Origin: Stutzerimonas stutzeri TS44 | Lineage (GTDB): Bacteria > Pseudomonadota > Gammaproteobacteria > Pseudomonadales > Pseudomonadaceae | Reading direction: 5' to 3' | DNA length: 64,000 nt | Assembly (NCBI GenBank): GCA_000263395.1 | Contig: AJXE01000020.1 | Span: 1 to 64,000 of the forward strand | Shown: positions 1 to 12,287 of the stretch, piece after piece | Layout of the letters: each line of letters starts with the position of its first letter | Position numbering within the stretch: the stretch's first letter is position 1 | Notes under the pieces: generated by a model | Databases searched by the model: none | The model's input: the letters and a program-made list of their open reading frames with translations, nothing else | Told to the model about the DNA's origin: nothing | Program-made: the position numbers and the translations under genes

Positions 1-33
1 TTCACAAGCACCCACACGAATTGCTTGATTCAG

Positions 34-45
34 TTGTTAAAGAGC
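34..45 (-). promoter_or_regulatory. rRNA leader boxA antitermination site
   Basis: The minus strand reads GCTCTTTAACAA, the boxA sequence bound by the Nus antitermination complex in rRNA leaders. It lies about 40 nt downstream of the proximal promoter. This is the strongest evidence that a 16S-23S-5S operon starts just left of the window. Confidence 0.8.
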
Positions 46-82
46 GTTTCGATCAAGTCTTTCGTCTCAACCGAGGCCGCGC

Positions 83-110
83 ATTCTACAGCAGCCTTTC
101 TTTCTGTCAA
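83..110 (-). promoter_or_regulatory. rRNA operon promoter, downstream copy
   Basis: On the minus strand a consensus -35 TTGACA (105-110) and -10 TAGAAT (83-88) are 16 bp apart, followed by a G+C-rich discriminator typical of stringently controlled rRNA promoters. Transcription would run leftward into 16S rRNA beyond the window edge. Confidence 0.75.
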
Positions 111-293
111 GCTGTTTTTCGAAAATTTCTTTTCTACTCAATCGCTTGCCGCCTCGATCAATCTGCATCTCTCGTCAGCGGAAGGCGAATCATACAGCGT
201 TCAAAACCGCTGTCAACCACCTCTTTCAACCGCTTCCGATCACTCGATCGAAGCCACCAACAGGACTCAACCACCACCCTGCCAGCCCGGCGT

Positions 294-321
294 ATTCTAC
301 TCGAATCCGCCACCAGCGCAA
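294..321 (-). promoter_or_regulatory. rRNA operon promoter, upstream copy
   Basis: Read on the minus strand there is a -35 TTGCGC (316-321) and a -10 TAGAAT (294-299) separated by 16 bp. The same -10 and spacing recur in the downstream copy, as expected for tandem promoters of an rRNA operon transcribed leftward off the window. The assignment rests on this arrangement and on boxA near position 40. Confidence 0.6.
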
Positions 322-424
322 CTCTCAATCTCAAAGCAACTTGTTGATTTACAAGAACTTTTAGCCGAGGACTGCGCCAGAAGTGGTGCGCATTATAGGG
401 GGCTCAAAGTGTGCGTCAAGCCCC

Positions 425-1624
425 CTATTGCAATTTCAGCGAAATTCGCGCGAAAGCCTTCTTACCTGCCTGGCAGACATGGATCGCACCAGTACGGAAC
501 AGGAAGCTTCGATCAACAACCTGCCCGTCCACCCGAACTCCACCCGCACCTAAAAGGTCGCGCGCGACAGCAGCATTCTTCACCAACCCCGCCTTATTAA
601 GCACGGATGCAATGGGCATATCCTGATCGGCGACCAATTCGATCTCCGGAAGATCCTCCGGCAACTCGCCCTCTTTCATACGATTACCAGCCGAGCGATG
701 GGCTGTTGCCGCGGCCTCCTCGCCATGGAAGCGCGCCACGATTTCCTCCGCGAGTTTGATCTTGATATCCCGCGGATTCGCACCACGCTCGACATCCGCG
801 CGAAACGCACCGATCTCTTCGACGGTGCGAAAGCTGAGCAATTCAAAATACCGCCACATCAATGCATCGGGGATCGACACCAGCTTGCCGTACATCACTC
901 CCGGCGACTCTTGGATCCCGACGTAGTTGCCGAGCGACTTGGACATCTTCTTGACGCCATCCAGCCCCTCGAGCAAAGGCATCGTGACCACACATTGAGA
1001 TTCCTGACCATAGGCCCGCTGCAGTTCGCGCCCCATGAGCAGATTGAATTTCTGATCGGTCCCACCCAGCTCGATATCAGCCCTCAAGGCTACGGAGTCG
1101 TAACCCTGGACGAGTGGATAGAGGAACTCATGGATGGCTATGGACTGATTTGCAGCATAGCGCTTGCTGAAGTCGTCCCGCTCCAGCATGCGCGCCACGG
1201 TATATTGCGAGGCGAGGCGAATCATGTCCGACGGCTTGAGCTGATCCATCCAGGACGAGTTGAAGGCAACCTCAGTCTTTGCCGGATCCAGGATCTTGAA
1301 CACTTGCGCCTTGTATGTCTCGGCGTTCTCCAATACCTGATCACGAGTCAGCGGCGGTCTTGTCGCACTCTTGCCACTCGGATCACCAATCATTCCCGTG
1401 AAGTCGCCAATGAGGAAGATCACCTGATGCCCCAGATCCTGCAGCTGGCGCATCTTGTTGATGAGCACGGTATGCCCCAGGTGCAGATCAGGGGCCGTCG
1501 GATCAAATCCCGCCTTGACGCGCAGAGGCTCGCCGCGCTGCAGCTTGGCAATCAGCTCTGATTCGACGAGCACCTCGTCAGCGCCCCGCTTGATGACCGA
1601 CAACTGCTCCTCAACCGACCTCAT
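425..1624 (-). CDS. tyrS: tyrosyl-tRNA synthetase
   Basis: Cytoplasmic class I aminoacyl-tRNA synthetase that charges tRNA-Tyr with tyrosine using ATP. The 399-residue product has the HIGH-type motif (HLGHT) near residue 48, the KMSKS loop (KKMSKS) near residue 230, and a C-terminal S4-like RNA-binding region (around VDGQVVDRS). The ATG is preceded by GGAG at a good distance. It stands directly upstream of the rRNA promoters, the position of tyrZ in P. aeruginosa, which has two TyrRS genes; this copy is most likely the tyrZ type. Its 3' end lies about 100 bp before the upstream rRNA promoter. Confidence 0.95.
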   Translation of the reverse strand: MRSVEEQLSVIKRGADEVLVESELIAKLQRGEPLRVKAGFDPTAPDLHLGHTVLINKMRQLQDLGHQVIFLIGDFTGMIGDPSGKSATRPPLTRDQVLENAETYKAQVFKILDPAKTEVAFNSSWMDQLKPSDMIRLASQYTVARMLERDDFSKRYAANQSIAIHEFLYPLVQGYDSVALRADIELGGTDQKFNLLMGRELQRAYGQESQCVVTMPLLEGLDGVKKMSKSLGNYVGIQESPGVMYGKLVSIPDALMWRYFELLSFRTVEEIGAFRADVERGANPRDIKIKLAEEIVARFHGEEAAATAHRSAGNRMKEGELPEDLPEIELVADQDMPIASVLNKAGLVKNAAVARDLLGAGGVRVDGQVVDRSFLFRTGAIHVCQAGKKAFARISLKLQ

Positions 1625-1730
1625 GACAGGCTCCGCATCCAGAAATAAAGGGGCGCAAGCCTTACAAGATCATGTGAAAAATACAAGCATGACCCACAGC
1701 GCCGCTCGACGAGCGGGACGCACTCAAGGG

Positions 1731-1759
1731 TTGCCTCAGGCCGCCTTTGCTTATATTTT
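1731..1759 (+). promoter_or_regulatory. candidate sigma-70 promoter for the peptidase gene
   Basis: TTGCCT (1731-1736) and TATTTT (1754-1759) are 17 bp apart in the 150-bp divergent region between tyrS and the M23 peptidase gene. Fit to consensus is moderate, so this is a prediction only. Confidence 0.35.
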
Positions 1760-1798
1760 AGACAGTTATTTCCTGTGCAAAAACATGCCAGATACCTG

Positions 1799-4272
<2,474 letters not shown>

Positions 4273-4293
4273 ACAGTTGCCCCCAGCAACGAA

Positions 4294-4316
4294 AACGCCG
4301 CGCGAGGCGCGGCGTT
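4294..4316. terminator. bidirectional terminator between anmK and erpA
   Basis: A perfect 10-bp stem with a 3-nt loop lies between convergent anmK and erpA, with an A-run on the left and a short T-run on the right, so it can serve both strands. Confidence 0.75.
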
Positions 4317-4335
4317 TCTCGCAAGCAAGATTGCG

Positions 4336-4686
4336 TCAGATCGAAAACGATTGGCCGCAACCGCAGGTCGTCGTGGCATTCGGATTCGTGATCACGAAGC
4401 GGGACCCCTCGAGCCCCTCCTGGTAATCGACTTCCGCTCCGGCCAGATACTGATAGCTCATCGGGTCCACGACCAGGCTGACTCCTTCGCGCTCGATGAT
4501 CGTGTCGTCGTCCGCCACGTCTTCATCGAACGTGAAGCCATACTGAAAGCCCGAGCAACCACCACCCGTGACGAATACGCGCAGCTTCAGGCGCGGGTTG
4601 CCCTCTTCTTCGACCAGGGTCTTCACCTTGCTCGCGGCACCCTGGCTGAACTGGATGGCGGTGGGTGTGAAGGATTCGACACTCAT
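4336..4686 (-). CDS. erpA: iron-sulfur cluster insertion protein ErpA
   Basis: A-type carrier that delivers [4Fe-4S] clusters to apoproteins in the cytosol. The 116-residue product has the three conserved cysteines: C44 in GGGCSGF and the C-terminal CGCG pair (C108, C110). Length and motifs are typical. It is transcribed convergently with anmK and lies just downstream of argC on the same strand. Confidence 0.95.
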   Translation of the reverse strand: MSVESFTPTAIQFSQGAASKVKTLVEEEGNPRLKLRVFVTGGGCSGFQYGFTFDEDVADDDTIIEREGVSLVVDPMSYQYLAGAEVDYQEGLEGSRFVITNPNATTTCGCGQSFSI

Positions 4687-4796
4687 TGAGTTCTCCCGGC
4701 GCTAGAACGCCTACTGCTATGGCGAAGCATTATCCGCTTGCCCTACCAAATTGGTCAACTATTAGCCGATCGGCAAAAGCCGCTCCGACTCCAGCG

Positions 4797-5831
4797 TTAG
4801 GGCAGCAAGGCGACGTTGTTCAGCCCCAGCCGCTCATCCAGGCCGAAAACGATGTTCATGTTCTGGATCGCCTGGCCGGATGCGCCCTTCACCAGGTTGT
4901 CGATGACCGAAAGTATCACCACCAGATCACCCCCCTGCGGGCGATGCACCGCGATGCGGCACATGTTCGCACCACGCACGCTACGCGTCTCCGGGTGGCT
5001 GCCTGCGGGCATCACATCGACGAAAGGTTCGTCGGCATAGCGCTTTTCGTACAAGGCCTGCACGTCCACCGACGTATCGACCAGCGTCGCATAGAGCGTG
5101 GCGTGGATGCCACGAATCATCGGGGCCAGATGGGGTACGAAGGTCAGCCCTACCTCGCCGCCCGCCGCGCGACGCAGCCCCTGGCTGATTTCCGGCAGAT
5201 GGCGATGGCCCTTGACCGCATAGGCCATCATGCTCTCGCCGGCCTCGGTGAACAGCGAGCCGATCTTCGCCGCGCGCCCCGCACCGCTGACCCCGGACTT
5301 GCAATCGGCGATCAGCCGGCCGTTGTCCGCCACACCGTTTTCCAAGAGCGGCAGAAAGCCGAGCTGGGTGGCGGTGGGATAGCAACCCGCCACGGCGATC
5401 AAGCGCGCGCCGCGGATCCGCTCGCGATTGACCTCGGGCAGGCCGTAGACCGCCTCGCCCAGCAGATGCGGCGCGCCATGCGGCTGGCCGTACCATTTGG
5501 ACCACTCCTCGGCATCCTGCAGACGGAAATCCGCCGACAGGTCGATCACCCGCGTTCCGGCTTCGAGCAGCTCCCCGGCCAGGGCATGTGCCACGCCGTG
5601 CGGTGTGGCGAAGAAAACCACATCACAGGCACCCAGCCTGGCCACATCCGGCACGCTGAACGCGAGGCCGTCATAGTGACCACGCAGGTTGGGATACAGG
5701 TCGGTAACCTTGACACCGTCTTCCGAGCGCGAGGTGATTACCACCACCTCGGCTTGCGGGTGCTGGGCCAGCAGGCGCAGCAATTCCACCCCGGTGTAGC
5801 CCGTGCCGCCGACGATACCGACCTTGATCAT
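4797..5831 (-). CDS. argC: N-acetyl-gamma-glutamyl-phosphate reductase
   Basis: NADPH-dependent third step of arginine synthesis, reducing N-acetylglutamyl-phosphate to the semialdehyde. From the start chosen (MIKVGIVGG) the protein has 344 residues: an N-terminal Rossmann fold ([10 protein letters not shown]), the catalytic cysteine C150 in AGCYPTATQ, and the expected length. An upstream in-frame extension of 21 codons is open but unlike the family. It lies on the minus strand upstream of erpA, separated by about 110 bp. Confidence 0.95.
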   Translation of the reverse strand: MIKVGIVGGTGYTGVELLRLLAQHPQAEVVVITSRSEDGVKVTDLYPNLRGHYDGLAFSVPDVARLGACDVVFFATPHGVAHALAGELLEAGTRVIDLSADFRLQDAEEWSKWYGQPHGAPHLLGEAVYGLPEVNRERIRGARLIAVAGCYPTATQLGFLPLLENGVADNGRLIADCKSGVSGAGRAAKIGSLFTEAGESMMAYAVKGHRHLPEISQGLRRAAGGEVGLTFVPHLAPMIRGIHATLYATLVDTSVDVQALYEKRYADEPFVDVMPAGSHPETRSVRGANMCRIAVHRPQGGDLVVILSVIDNLVKGASGQAIQNMNIVFGLDERLGLNNVALLP

Positions 5832-5963
5832 GTCTGCCTCGCAATGAACGTCGTAAAAGTGAACGATGATAAAGCTGCTTTGGTTGCCGGCCAACCATCA
5901 GGGTGACGGATCGTCCGACAATCAATACTATCGGCTGCCATCGGATCTCGGAGACGCCTGCGA

Positions 5964-6392
5964 ATGCTCTATCTCTGGCTCAAGGCCTTCCATCTCATCT
6001 CCATCGTGTGCTGGTTCGCCGGCCTGTTCTACCTCCCGCGCCTGTTCGTCTACCACGCCATGAGCGACGACGCGCCCAGCCGCGAGCGCTTCAAGATCAT
6101 GGAACGCAAGCTCTACCGCGGCATCATGCTGCCCTCGATGGTGGCGACCCTGGTGTTCGGCATCGCAATGGCCGTGCTCAATCCGGCGCTGTTCACCGGC
6201 GGCGGCTGGCTGCACGTCAAACTCGCGCTGGTTCTCCTGCTGATCGGCTACCACCACATGTGTGGCGCCCAGCTCAAGCGTTTCGCCCGCGATGAGAATG
6301 TCCGCGGGCACGTGTTCTATCGCTGGTTCAACGAAGTGCCGGTGCTGTTCCTGCTGGCGATCGTCATCCTGGCGGTGACTAAGCCCTTCTGA
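5964..6392 (+). CDS. hemJ: HemJ-type protoporphyrinogen oxidase
   Basis: Integral membrane protein expected to oxidise protoporphyrinogen IX to protoporphyrin IX in heme synthesis. The 142-residue product has four hydrophobic segments, starting LWLKAFHLISIVCWFAGLFY, with the conserved N-terminal histidine of the family, and a second conserved region GGWLHVKLALVLLLIGYHH. Length is typical. It is divergent from argC. Assignment rests on this strong family resemblance. Confidence 0.85.
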   Translation: MLYLWLKAFHLISIVCWFAGLFYLPRLFVYHAMSDDAPSRERFKIMERKLYRGIMLPSMVATLVFGIAMAVLNPALFTGGGWLHVKLALVLLLIGYHHMCGAQLKRFARDENVRGHVFYRWFNEVPVLFLLAIVILAVTKPF

Positions 6393-6468
6393 CGCGCCCT
6401 GCGCGGATGGCGATGCGGATGCGCCACCGCAGGGAAACCCGTTTTTTTCACAGTGACAGGGATGCCAC

Positions 6469-7398
6469 ATGAACGAAGCCCACTACACGATCCTCTTCAG
6501 CGGCGAGCTGATACCCGGCGCCAGCGTCGAATCCGTGAAAGACAATCTGGCGCGACTGTTCAAGACCGATCGCGCGCGGGTCGAGCGACTGTTCGGCGCC
6601 AGTGAAGTCGCGCTCAAGCGCCATCTGCGCAGCGACGAGGCCGACCGTTATCTGGCCGCACTCCAGCGCGCCGGCGCCCAGGCGCGCAAGGAACCCGAGT
6701 CGCATCCACTGCAACTGCCGGAAGCGCGCGGCGAAGCCGTCGCGGACCAGCCGCGGATGAGCTGCCCCAAGTGCGGACACACCCAGGCGCAACACACCGA
6801 ATGCTCGGCGTGCGGAATCGTCATCGCGAAATTTCTTGCCCGACAGGCGCAGCAGGCGCACGAAGCACCACCGTTCGCAAGCGTTGCCAGGCAATCACCG
6901 TACGCCCCGCCGCAGGCAATGCTCGAGACGCCGCTACCGAGCCACGGCGAGCTGCGCGTGTTTTCCGTGCAGGGTCGCATCGGCCGCCTGCGCTATCTGG
7001 CCTGGTCGCTGGTGGTGGTGATGGCCGCTGCCGGCCTGTTCGGCATAGCCAGTATCGTGATGGCGATCTCGAGTACTGCCGGGATACTGCTCATGGCGCT
7101 GCTGGCGGTCGCCGCTCTGGTCGTCAACGTGCAGATCGGCGCCCAGCGCCTGCATGACATCGGCGTATCCAGCTGGCTCCTGCTGCTCAATCTGGTGCCG
7201 CTGATCGGCGCCTTCGTACCGCTGCTGATGATGCTGATCCCCGGCAAGGGCGGGCCGAATCGCTACGGCCCGCCGCAACCGCCCAACAGCCTGGCGGTGA
7301 AGGTACTGGCGGCGCTGTGGCTGCTGCTGGTTATAGGTGGGGTATTGGTCGCAATCACCGTGCCCGCCGCCACGCAGTATCTGCACGGCGCCGGCTGA
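6469..7398 (+). CDS. DUF805 membrane protein with N-terminal zinc-ribbon region
   Basis: Function unknown. The 309-residue product begins with a charged soluble domain (about 1-90), then a possible zinc ribbon (CPKCGHTQAQHTECSACG, about 101-118), then from about residue 165 a membrane domain beginning GRIGRLRYLAW, the DUF805 signature, with about four transmembrane helices and the conserved GAQRLHDIG and GPNRYGP segments. A C-terminal hydrophobic tail follows. It stands alone between hemJ and the convergent ATPase gene, with a stop-to-stop gap of only 4 nt. Confidence 0.8.
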   Translation: MNEAHYTILFSGELIPGASVESVKDNLARLFKTDRARVERLFGASEVALKRHLRSDEADRYLAALQRAGAQARKEPESHPLQLPEARGEAVADQPRMSCPKCGHTQAQHTECSACGIVIAKFLARQAQQAHEAPPFASVARQSPYAPPQAMLETPLPSHGELRVFSVQGRIGRLRYLAWSLVVVMAAAGLFGIASIVMAISSTAGILLMALLAVAALVVNVQIGAQRLHDIGVSSWLLLLNLVPLIGAFVPLLMMLIPGKGGPNRYGPPQPPNSLAVKVLAALWLLLVIGGVLVAITVPAATQYLHGAG

Positions 7399-7402
7399 CG
7401 GC

Positions 7403-8869
7403 TCAACCGGCCTGTACGGCGCGGCCGTCCGCCCAGGCGCGCAGCGCCGCCAGGTCCTCGGCCATCACCACCGACAGCGGTGAAGTCGCCTGGATGCTTT
7501 CCAGCAGCAGCGGCAGGTCGACCGTCCGCTGCCGCGCCTGCGCGGCATATACGGCGCTGACCACCACCTGTTCGATCTCGGCACCGGAGAAGCCGGCGCA
7601 GGCATCGGCCAGCACGCTCAGATCGAAATCCGCCTCACCCAGCTCGCGGCGCGCCAGATGGATACGGAAGATGTCCGCGCGCGTCTCGCGATCCGGCAGA
7701 TCGACGAAGAACAGCTCGTCGAAGCGCCCCTTGCGCAGCAGTTCCGGCGGCAGCCGATCGATGGCATTGGCGGTGGCGACCATGAATACCGGTGCCGTGC
7801 GCTCGGCCATCCAGGTCAGCAGCGTACCCAGCACCCGCTGGCTGACGCCACCGTCCATCTCGCCGGTCGCCAGGCCCTTCTCGATTTCATCCATCCACAG
7901 CACGCAGGGCGCCATCTGCTCGGCCAGACGCAGCGCCTCGCGCAGGTTGCGCTCGGTCTCGCCAAAGTACTTGTTGTACAGGCAGGCGAAGTCCAGGCGC
8001 AGCAACGGCAGCCCCCAGAGTCCGGCCACCGCTTTCGCCGCCAGGCTCTTGCCGCCACCCTGCACGCCCACCAGCATCACCCCTCGCGGCATGTCCACCG
8101 CCGCGCCGGCGAGGAAGGCACCCTGGCGCTCGCCCAGCCAGCGGCGGAAATGCCGCAAGCCGCCTACCTCGGCGAAACGTGCCGTCTCCCGTTCGAAGCT
8201 CAACACACCGTCCAGGTCGAGCAGCTGGAACTTGCCGCGATTGAGTTCCGGCAGGTCTTCCTGGGTGATGGCGCCGTCGTCACAGATCAGATTGCGCGCC
8301 AGACTGCGCGCCTCGGCATGGCTCATGCCACGCAGGTTCTTCACCACCTGCTGCAGGGTCCGGTTGTCGGTACGTACCCGTGCGCCGCGATTTCGCTCAC
8401 TCCAGCGCGCAGCCTCCTCACGGACGATCGTCAGCAATTCTTCCTCGCTCGGCAATGCGAGGCTGAAGCGCGCGGCCAGACGCTGCAGCTCCGCCGGCAG
8501 CTTCAGCGCATGCGACACCAGCACCAGCGTCGGCGTCGCGCCCATCGCGATCTCCTTGAGCAGGCGCACCACGCGGGGCTCGTCGAGAAACGGATGCAGA
8601 TCGCAGAACACGTACAGATTCGGCTGGGGATCATGCTTGACCAGCCGGAGCGCGGCTTCCGGCGCGCTGCTGTCCTCGCCCTGCGGCTCACCGCCAAAGC
8701 CGAGGCGGCGTACCCCCTCGGTTATCGACCAGACGTAAAGACTCAAGCTACGTTGCACGGCCAGGCTGGTCAGGGTTTCCAGCACGCGCAGCTCGTCCCA
8801 TGACTCGATCACGATCAGCCGAACACGCGAGTCGAGCACCATTCCCAGATCATGAATATCGTTCTTCAC
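7403..8869 (-). CDS. AAA-family ATPase
   Basis: Predicted AAA+ ATPase of unknown client. The 488-residue product has an N-terminal domain of about 220 residues without clear signature, then a Walker A (GVQGGGKSLAAK), Walker B (VLWMDEIEKG), sensor and arginine-finger region (ATANAIDRLPPELLRKGRFD) and a C-terminal helical lid (GFSGAEIEQ). The ATPase core resembles FtsH/Ycf46-like AAA domains, but no protease or membrane segment is present. An equivalent gene occupies this place in P. aeruginosa. Confidence 0.85.
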   Translation of the reverse strand: MKNDIHDLGMVLDSRVRLIVIESWDELRVLETLTSLAVQRSLSLYVWSITEGVRRLGFGGEPQGEDSSAPEAALRLVKHDPQPNLYVFCDLHPFLDEPRVVRLLKEIAMGATPTLVLVSHALKLPAELQRLAARFSLALPSEEELLTIVREEAARWSERNRGARVRTDNRTLQQVVKNLRGMSHAEARSLARNLICDDGAITQEDLPELNRGKFQLLDLDGVLSFERETARFAEVGGLRHFRRWLGERQGAFLAGAAVDMPRGVMLVGVQGGGKSLAAKAVAGLWGLPLLRLDFACLYNKYFGETERNLREALRLAEQMAPCVLWMDEIEKGLATGEMDGGVSQRVLGTLLTWMAERTAPVFMVATANAIDRLPPELLRKGRFDELFFVDLPDRETRADIFRIHLARRELGEADFDLSVLADACAGFSGAEIEQVVVSAVYAAQARQRTVDLPLLLESIQATSPLSVVMAEDLAALRAWADGRAVQAG

Positions 8870-8949
8870 CCCATCTCCTTATGGCGGGATTCATCAGCGC
8901 CGAAGCGGCCTGCTACACTGTCGGACCGCCCAACGCCCGGAGAAATGCC

Positions 8950-9291
8950 GTGGATTGCCTGTTTTGCAAGATCGTGGCCGGGGACATCCCGGCACGCAAG
9001 CTCTACGAGGACGACCAGGTCATAGCGTTCGAAGATATTGCCCCGCAGGCGCCGGTACATTTCCTGGTCATCCCGAAGAAACACATTGCAACCCTGCATG
9101 ACCTCAGCGAGAAGGACGACAAGGCGCTGGCCGGACACATCCTGTTCACCGCCCAGCGCCTGGCCGAGCAACGCGGTTGCGCCGAGGGCTTTCGCGTGGT
9201 GATGAAGTGCAACGACCTGGGCGGACAGACGGTCTATCACATTCACATGCACGTGCTGGGACAGCGCCAGATGCACTGGCCGCCGGGCTGA
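8950..9291 (+). CDS. HIT-family nucleotide hydrolase (HinT type)
   Basis: Small purine-nucleoside phosphoramidate hydrolase of the histidine-triad superfamily. The 113-residue product begins [14 protein letters not shown] and ends with the triad HIHMHVLG. I place the start at the GTG at 8950, because GGAGA (8939-8943) precedes it by 6 nt and the DCLFCKI block is the normal N-terminus; longer upstream in-frame starts would add unrelated residues. Confidence 0.9.
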   Translation: MDCLFCKIVAGDIPARKLYEDDQVIAFEDIAPQAPVHFLVIPKKHIATLHDLSEKDDKALAGHILFTAQRLAEQRGCAEGFRVVMKCNDLGGQTVYHIHMHVLGQRQMHWPPG

Positions 9292-9347
9292 TCGCCGCCC
9301 TGCGCTCACGAGTCGGAATCCGCGCGTCGTTTCAATCCGGAGGCATC

Positions 9348-9995
9348 ATGTCAACCCAACGCCATTACTCCCCCGCCGATCGCCTGCTGATGCAGGCCGA
9401 CGCCGCGCTGCGCACATTGCTGCCCTTCAGCGGCCAGCCCGGACGGCCCTCGCCCGCCGTGGTGAAAGCGGACGCCGAGCTCGACGAGCGCGACTCGCGT
9501 CACGTCGCCGGGCTGATGCGCATCAACCATACCGGTGAAGTCTGTGCGCAGGCGCTGTACCAGGGACAGGCGCTCACCGCGCGGCTGCCGCAGGTGCGCA
9601 CGGCGATGGAGCGCGCGGCCGACGAGGAAATCGACCACCTGGCCTGGTGCGAACAGCGCATCCGCCAACTGGGCAGTCACACCAGCGTGCTCAACCCGTT
9701 GTTCTATGGCCTTTCCTTCGGTATCGGCGCCTCGGCCGGGCTGATCAGCGACCGGGTCAGCCTCGGTTTCGTCGCAGCCACCGAAGATCAGGTCTGCAAG
9801 CATCTGGACGATCATCTCGGGCAGCTTCCGGCCGAAGACGAGAAATCCCGCGCCATCCTCGAGCAGATGCGCGTCGACGAAGCCGAGCATTCCACCAACG
9901 CGATCGCCGCCGGCGGCCTGCGCTTTCCGGCACCGATCAAGTTCGGCATGAGCATGATGGCCAAGGTGATGACGAAGACCACCTACCGCATCTAG
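9348..9995 (+). CDS. coq7: 2-polyprenyl-3-methyl-6-methoxy-1,4-benzoquinone monooxygenase
   Basis: Di-iron hydroxylase of ubiquinone synthesis (Coq7/UbiF replacement), peripheral on the inner membrane. The 215-residue product carries the two carboxylate-histidine motifs: E in [14 protein letters not shown], then EEIDHLAWC, and a second set ending DEAEHS. A consensus ribosome site (GGAGG) precedes the ATG. In P. aeruginosa speD follows coq7; here the next gene is the convergent OsmC gene. Confidence 0.93.
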   Translation: MSTQRHYSPADRLLMQADAALRTLLPFSGQPGRPSPAVVKADAELDERDSRHVAGLMRINHTGEVCAQALYQGQALTARLPQVRTAMERAADEEIDHLAWCEQRIRQLGSHTSVLNPLFYGLSFGIGASAGLISDRVSLGFVAATEDQVCKHLDDHLGQLPAEDEKSRAILEQMRVDEAEHSTNAIAAGGLRFPAPIKFGMSMMAKVMTKTTYRI

Positions 9996-10012
9996 TGGCT
10001 GCGACAAAACGA

Positions 10013-10039
10013 AAGAAGGACGCCCAGGGCGTCCTTCTT
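10013..10039. terminator. terminator between coq7 and the OsmC gene
   Basis: A near-perfect G+C-rich hairpin (about 11 bp arms around CCAGG) with short A and T flanks sits between two convergent genes and can end both transcripts. Confidence 0.7.
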
Positions 10040-10092
10040 CATCTATTAACCCGCCCACTCAGCCCGGCCATTGCGGGGCGAGAACGAACGCT

Positions 10093-10515
10093 TCAGCCCA
10101 GCTCGACGATCTCGTAGTCGTGGCTGATCTCGACGCCCGCCCGACCCAGCATGATCGACGCCGAGCAGTACTTCTCGGCGGACAGTTCGACGGCGCGCTT
10201 GACTTGCGCCTCTTTCAGCCCGCGACCCTTGACCACGAAATGCAGATGGATCTTGGTGAACACCTTGGGATCTTCCGCGGCGCGCTCGGCTTCGAGGAAG
10301 GCTTCGCAGCTCTCCACCGCCTGCCGCGACTTGCGGAGAATGGCGACGACATCGAAATTGCTGCAGCCACCCAGCCCCAGCAGCACCATCTCCATCGGGC
10401 GCACCCCGAGATTGCGTCCGCCGCTCTCGGGCGGGCCGTCCATCACGACCACATGGCCGCTGCCGGATTCACCGAGAAACATGGCCTCGCCCGCCCATTG
10501 AATGCGCGCTTTCAT
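10093..10515 (-). CDS. OsmC-family peroxiredoxin-like protein
   Basis: Likely thiol-dependent peroxide or hydroperoxide reductase. The 140-residue product has the conserved glycine-rich stretch GGRNLGVRPMEMVLLGLGGCSNFD, which contains the first active cysteine near residue 56, and a second cysteine in AEKYCSA near residue 118. Both catalytic cysteines are present. Length is typical. It is convergent with coq7 and divergent from vfr. Confidence 0.85.
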   Translation of the reverse strand: MKARIQWAGEAMFLGESGSGHVVVMDGPPESGGRNLGVRPMEMVLLGLGGCSNFDVVAILRKSRQAVESCEAFLEAERAAEDPKVFTKIHLHFVVKGRGLKEAQVKRAVELSAEKYCSASIMLGRAGVEISHDYEIVELG

Positions 10516-10735
10516 TCACTAACTCCCAGAAAAAATTGCCAGATAGCTTAACATGCACGGTTCGAGTGCTGAGGAGCGCACACCCGACCAAGGGTGCGTT
10601 GACCGACTGCGTAACGCTGTCGCAACTTCGATAGGTTAAATATCGTCTGTTAAGCAGGACCTCAGCTTATCGATAACTGTTCGTCGCACATAACAAGAAC
10701 CAGCCTCACTCCAAGTATTTTCCGGGACCTAGAGC

Positions 10736-11380
10736 ATGGTAGCTATCACACTTACGCCAAAGATCAAGAATATCGACAAACTGCTGGCTCATTGCCATCG
10801 GCGTCGATATACCGCCAAGAGCACCATCATCTACGCTGGTGATCGTTGCGAATCGCTTTTCTTCATCGTCAAGGGGTCGGTCACCATCCTGATCGAGGAC
10901 GATGACGGTCGCGAGATGATCATCGCCTACCTCAACGCCGGCGACTTCTTCGGCGAGATGGGCCTGTTCGAAAAGGAAGGCAGCGAGAAGGAGCGCAGCG
11001 CCTGGGTCCGCGCCAAGACCGAGTGTGAAGTCGCCGAACTCAGCTACGCCAAGTTCCGCGAGCTGACGCAGCAGGACCCGGAAATCCTCTACGCGCTGGG
11101 CAGCCAGATGGCCGACCGCCTGCGCAACACCACGCGCAAGGTCGGCGACCTGGCATTTCTCGACGTTACCGGTCGCGTTGCCCGCACGCTGCTCGACCTG
11201 TGCAAGCAGCCCGACGCGATGACCCACCCCGACGGCATGCAGATCAAGATCACCCGCCAGGAAATCGGCCGCATCGTCGGCTGTTCGCGCGAGATGGTCG
11301 GCCGCGTGCTGAAAAGCCTCGAAGCGCAGGGGCTGGTCTACGTCAAAGGCAAGACGATGGTGGTATTCGGAACACGCTGA
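10736..11380 (+). CDS. vfr: cAMP-activated global regulator Vfr (CRP family)
   Basis: Transcription factor that binds cAMP and DNA as a dimer; in Pseudomonas it controls virulence, quorum sensing and motility. The 214-residue product has an N-terminal cyclic-nucleotide-binding barrel (FGEMGLFE phosphate-binding cassette), the dimer helix, and a C-terminal helix-turn-helix ([20 protein letters not shown]). The first residues resemble P. aeruginosa Vfr. Its place between the OsmC gene and trpC matches that species. Confidence 0.93.
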   Translation: MVAITLTPKIKNIDKLLAHCHRRRYTAKSTIIYAGDRCESLFFIVKGSVTILIEDDDGREMIIAYLNAGDFFGEMGLFEKEGSEKERSAWVRAKTECEVAELSYAKFRELTQQDPEILYALGSQMADRLRNTTRKVGDLAFLDVTGRVARTLLDLCKQPDAMTHPDGMQIKITRQEIGRIVGCSREMVGRVLKSLEAQGLVYVKGKTMVVFGTR

Positions 11381-11406
11381 ACCTGCAGCGGCACCGGAAG
11401 AACGAA

Positions 11407-11443
11407 GGCCGAGGCAGCAGCGATGCTCCCGGCCTGTTTTTTT
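11407..11443 (+). terminator. terminator after vfr
   Basis: An imperfect GGCC...GGCC hairpin is followed by a run of seven T, between vfr and convergent trpC. Confidence 0.65.
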
Positions 11444-11453
11444 CAGCGGCGCA

Positions 11454-12287
11454 TCACTCCGGCGTGCCACTCGCGATCCGGCCACGGCGGCCGGGGAAGA
11501 ACAACCGCTGCAGCTCGGCGCCCGGCTGCTCGGCACGCATGAACGCCTCGCCCACCAGAAACGCGTAGACCTGATTGATCTCCATCAGCTCGACGTCGGC
11601 GCGGTTGAGAATGCCGCTCTCGGTCACCACCAGGCGGTCCTGCGGCACGCGCGGCAGCAGGTCCAGCGTCGTCTCCAGGTTGACCTCGAAGGTGTGCAGG
11701 TTGCGATTGTTGATTCCCAGCAGCGGGGTCTCCAGCTGCAGCGCACGCTCGAGTTCATCGCCGTCGTGCACCTCCACCAGCACATCCAGCCCCTGCTGCG
11801 CGGCCACGGCGGCCAGTTCGGCCATGCGCGCATCCTCCAGCGCGGCGACGATCAGCAGGATGCAGTCGGCGCCCAGTGCGCGGGCCTCGACCACCTGGTA
11901 GGGATCGACCATGAAGTCCTTGCGGATCACCGGCAGCGAGCAGGCTGCGCGCGCCTGCTGCAGGTAGGCATCGGCGCCCTGGAAGAAATCGACGTCGGTC
12001 AGCACCGACAGGCAGGCCGCGCCGCCGGCCTCGTAGCTGGCGGCGATCTCGGCCGGCAGGAACGGATCGCGAATCACGCCCTTGCTCGGCGAAGCCTTCT
12101 TCACCTCCGCAATCACCGCCGCTTCCCTGGCCTTGACCCGGCGCTGCAGCGCCGCGGCGAAGCCACGCACCGGGTCCGCCGCCGCAGCCAGGCGCTCGAG
12201 TTCGTCCAGGCCAACGCGCGAACGGCGCTCGGCGACTTCCTCGTACTTGCGCGCGATGATCTTCTCCAGCACGGTCGGCACGCTCAT
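11454..12287 (-). CDS. trpC: indole-3-glycerol-phosphate synthase
   Basis: Fourth step of tryptophan synthesis from chorismate; closes the indole ring. The 277-residue TIM barrel has the signatures [39 protein letters not shown] and VTESGI. The start chosen ([10 protein letters not shown]) overlaps the trpD stop by 4 nt. It is the last gene of a tight trpGDC operon on the minus strand. Confidence 0.95.
   Translation of the reverse strand: MSVPTVLEKIIARKYEEVAERRSRVGLDELERLAAAADPVRGFAAALQRRVKAREAAVIAEVKKASPSKGVIRDPFLPAEIAASYEAGGAACLSVLTDVDFFQGADAYLQQARAACSLPVIRKDFMVDPYQVVEARALGADCILLIVAALEDARMAELAAVAAQQGLDVLVEVHDGDELERALQLETPLLGINNRNLHTFEVNLETTLDLLPRVPQDRLVVTESGILNRADVELMEINQVYAFLVGEAFMRAEQPGAELQRLFFPGRRGRIASGTPE

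Noticed and set aside
698-1561. Long open frame opposite tyrS
   Set aside because: Antisense shadow of a conserved gene in high-G+C DNA.
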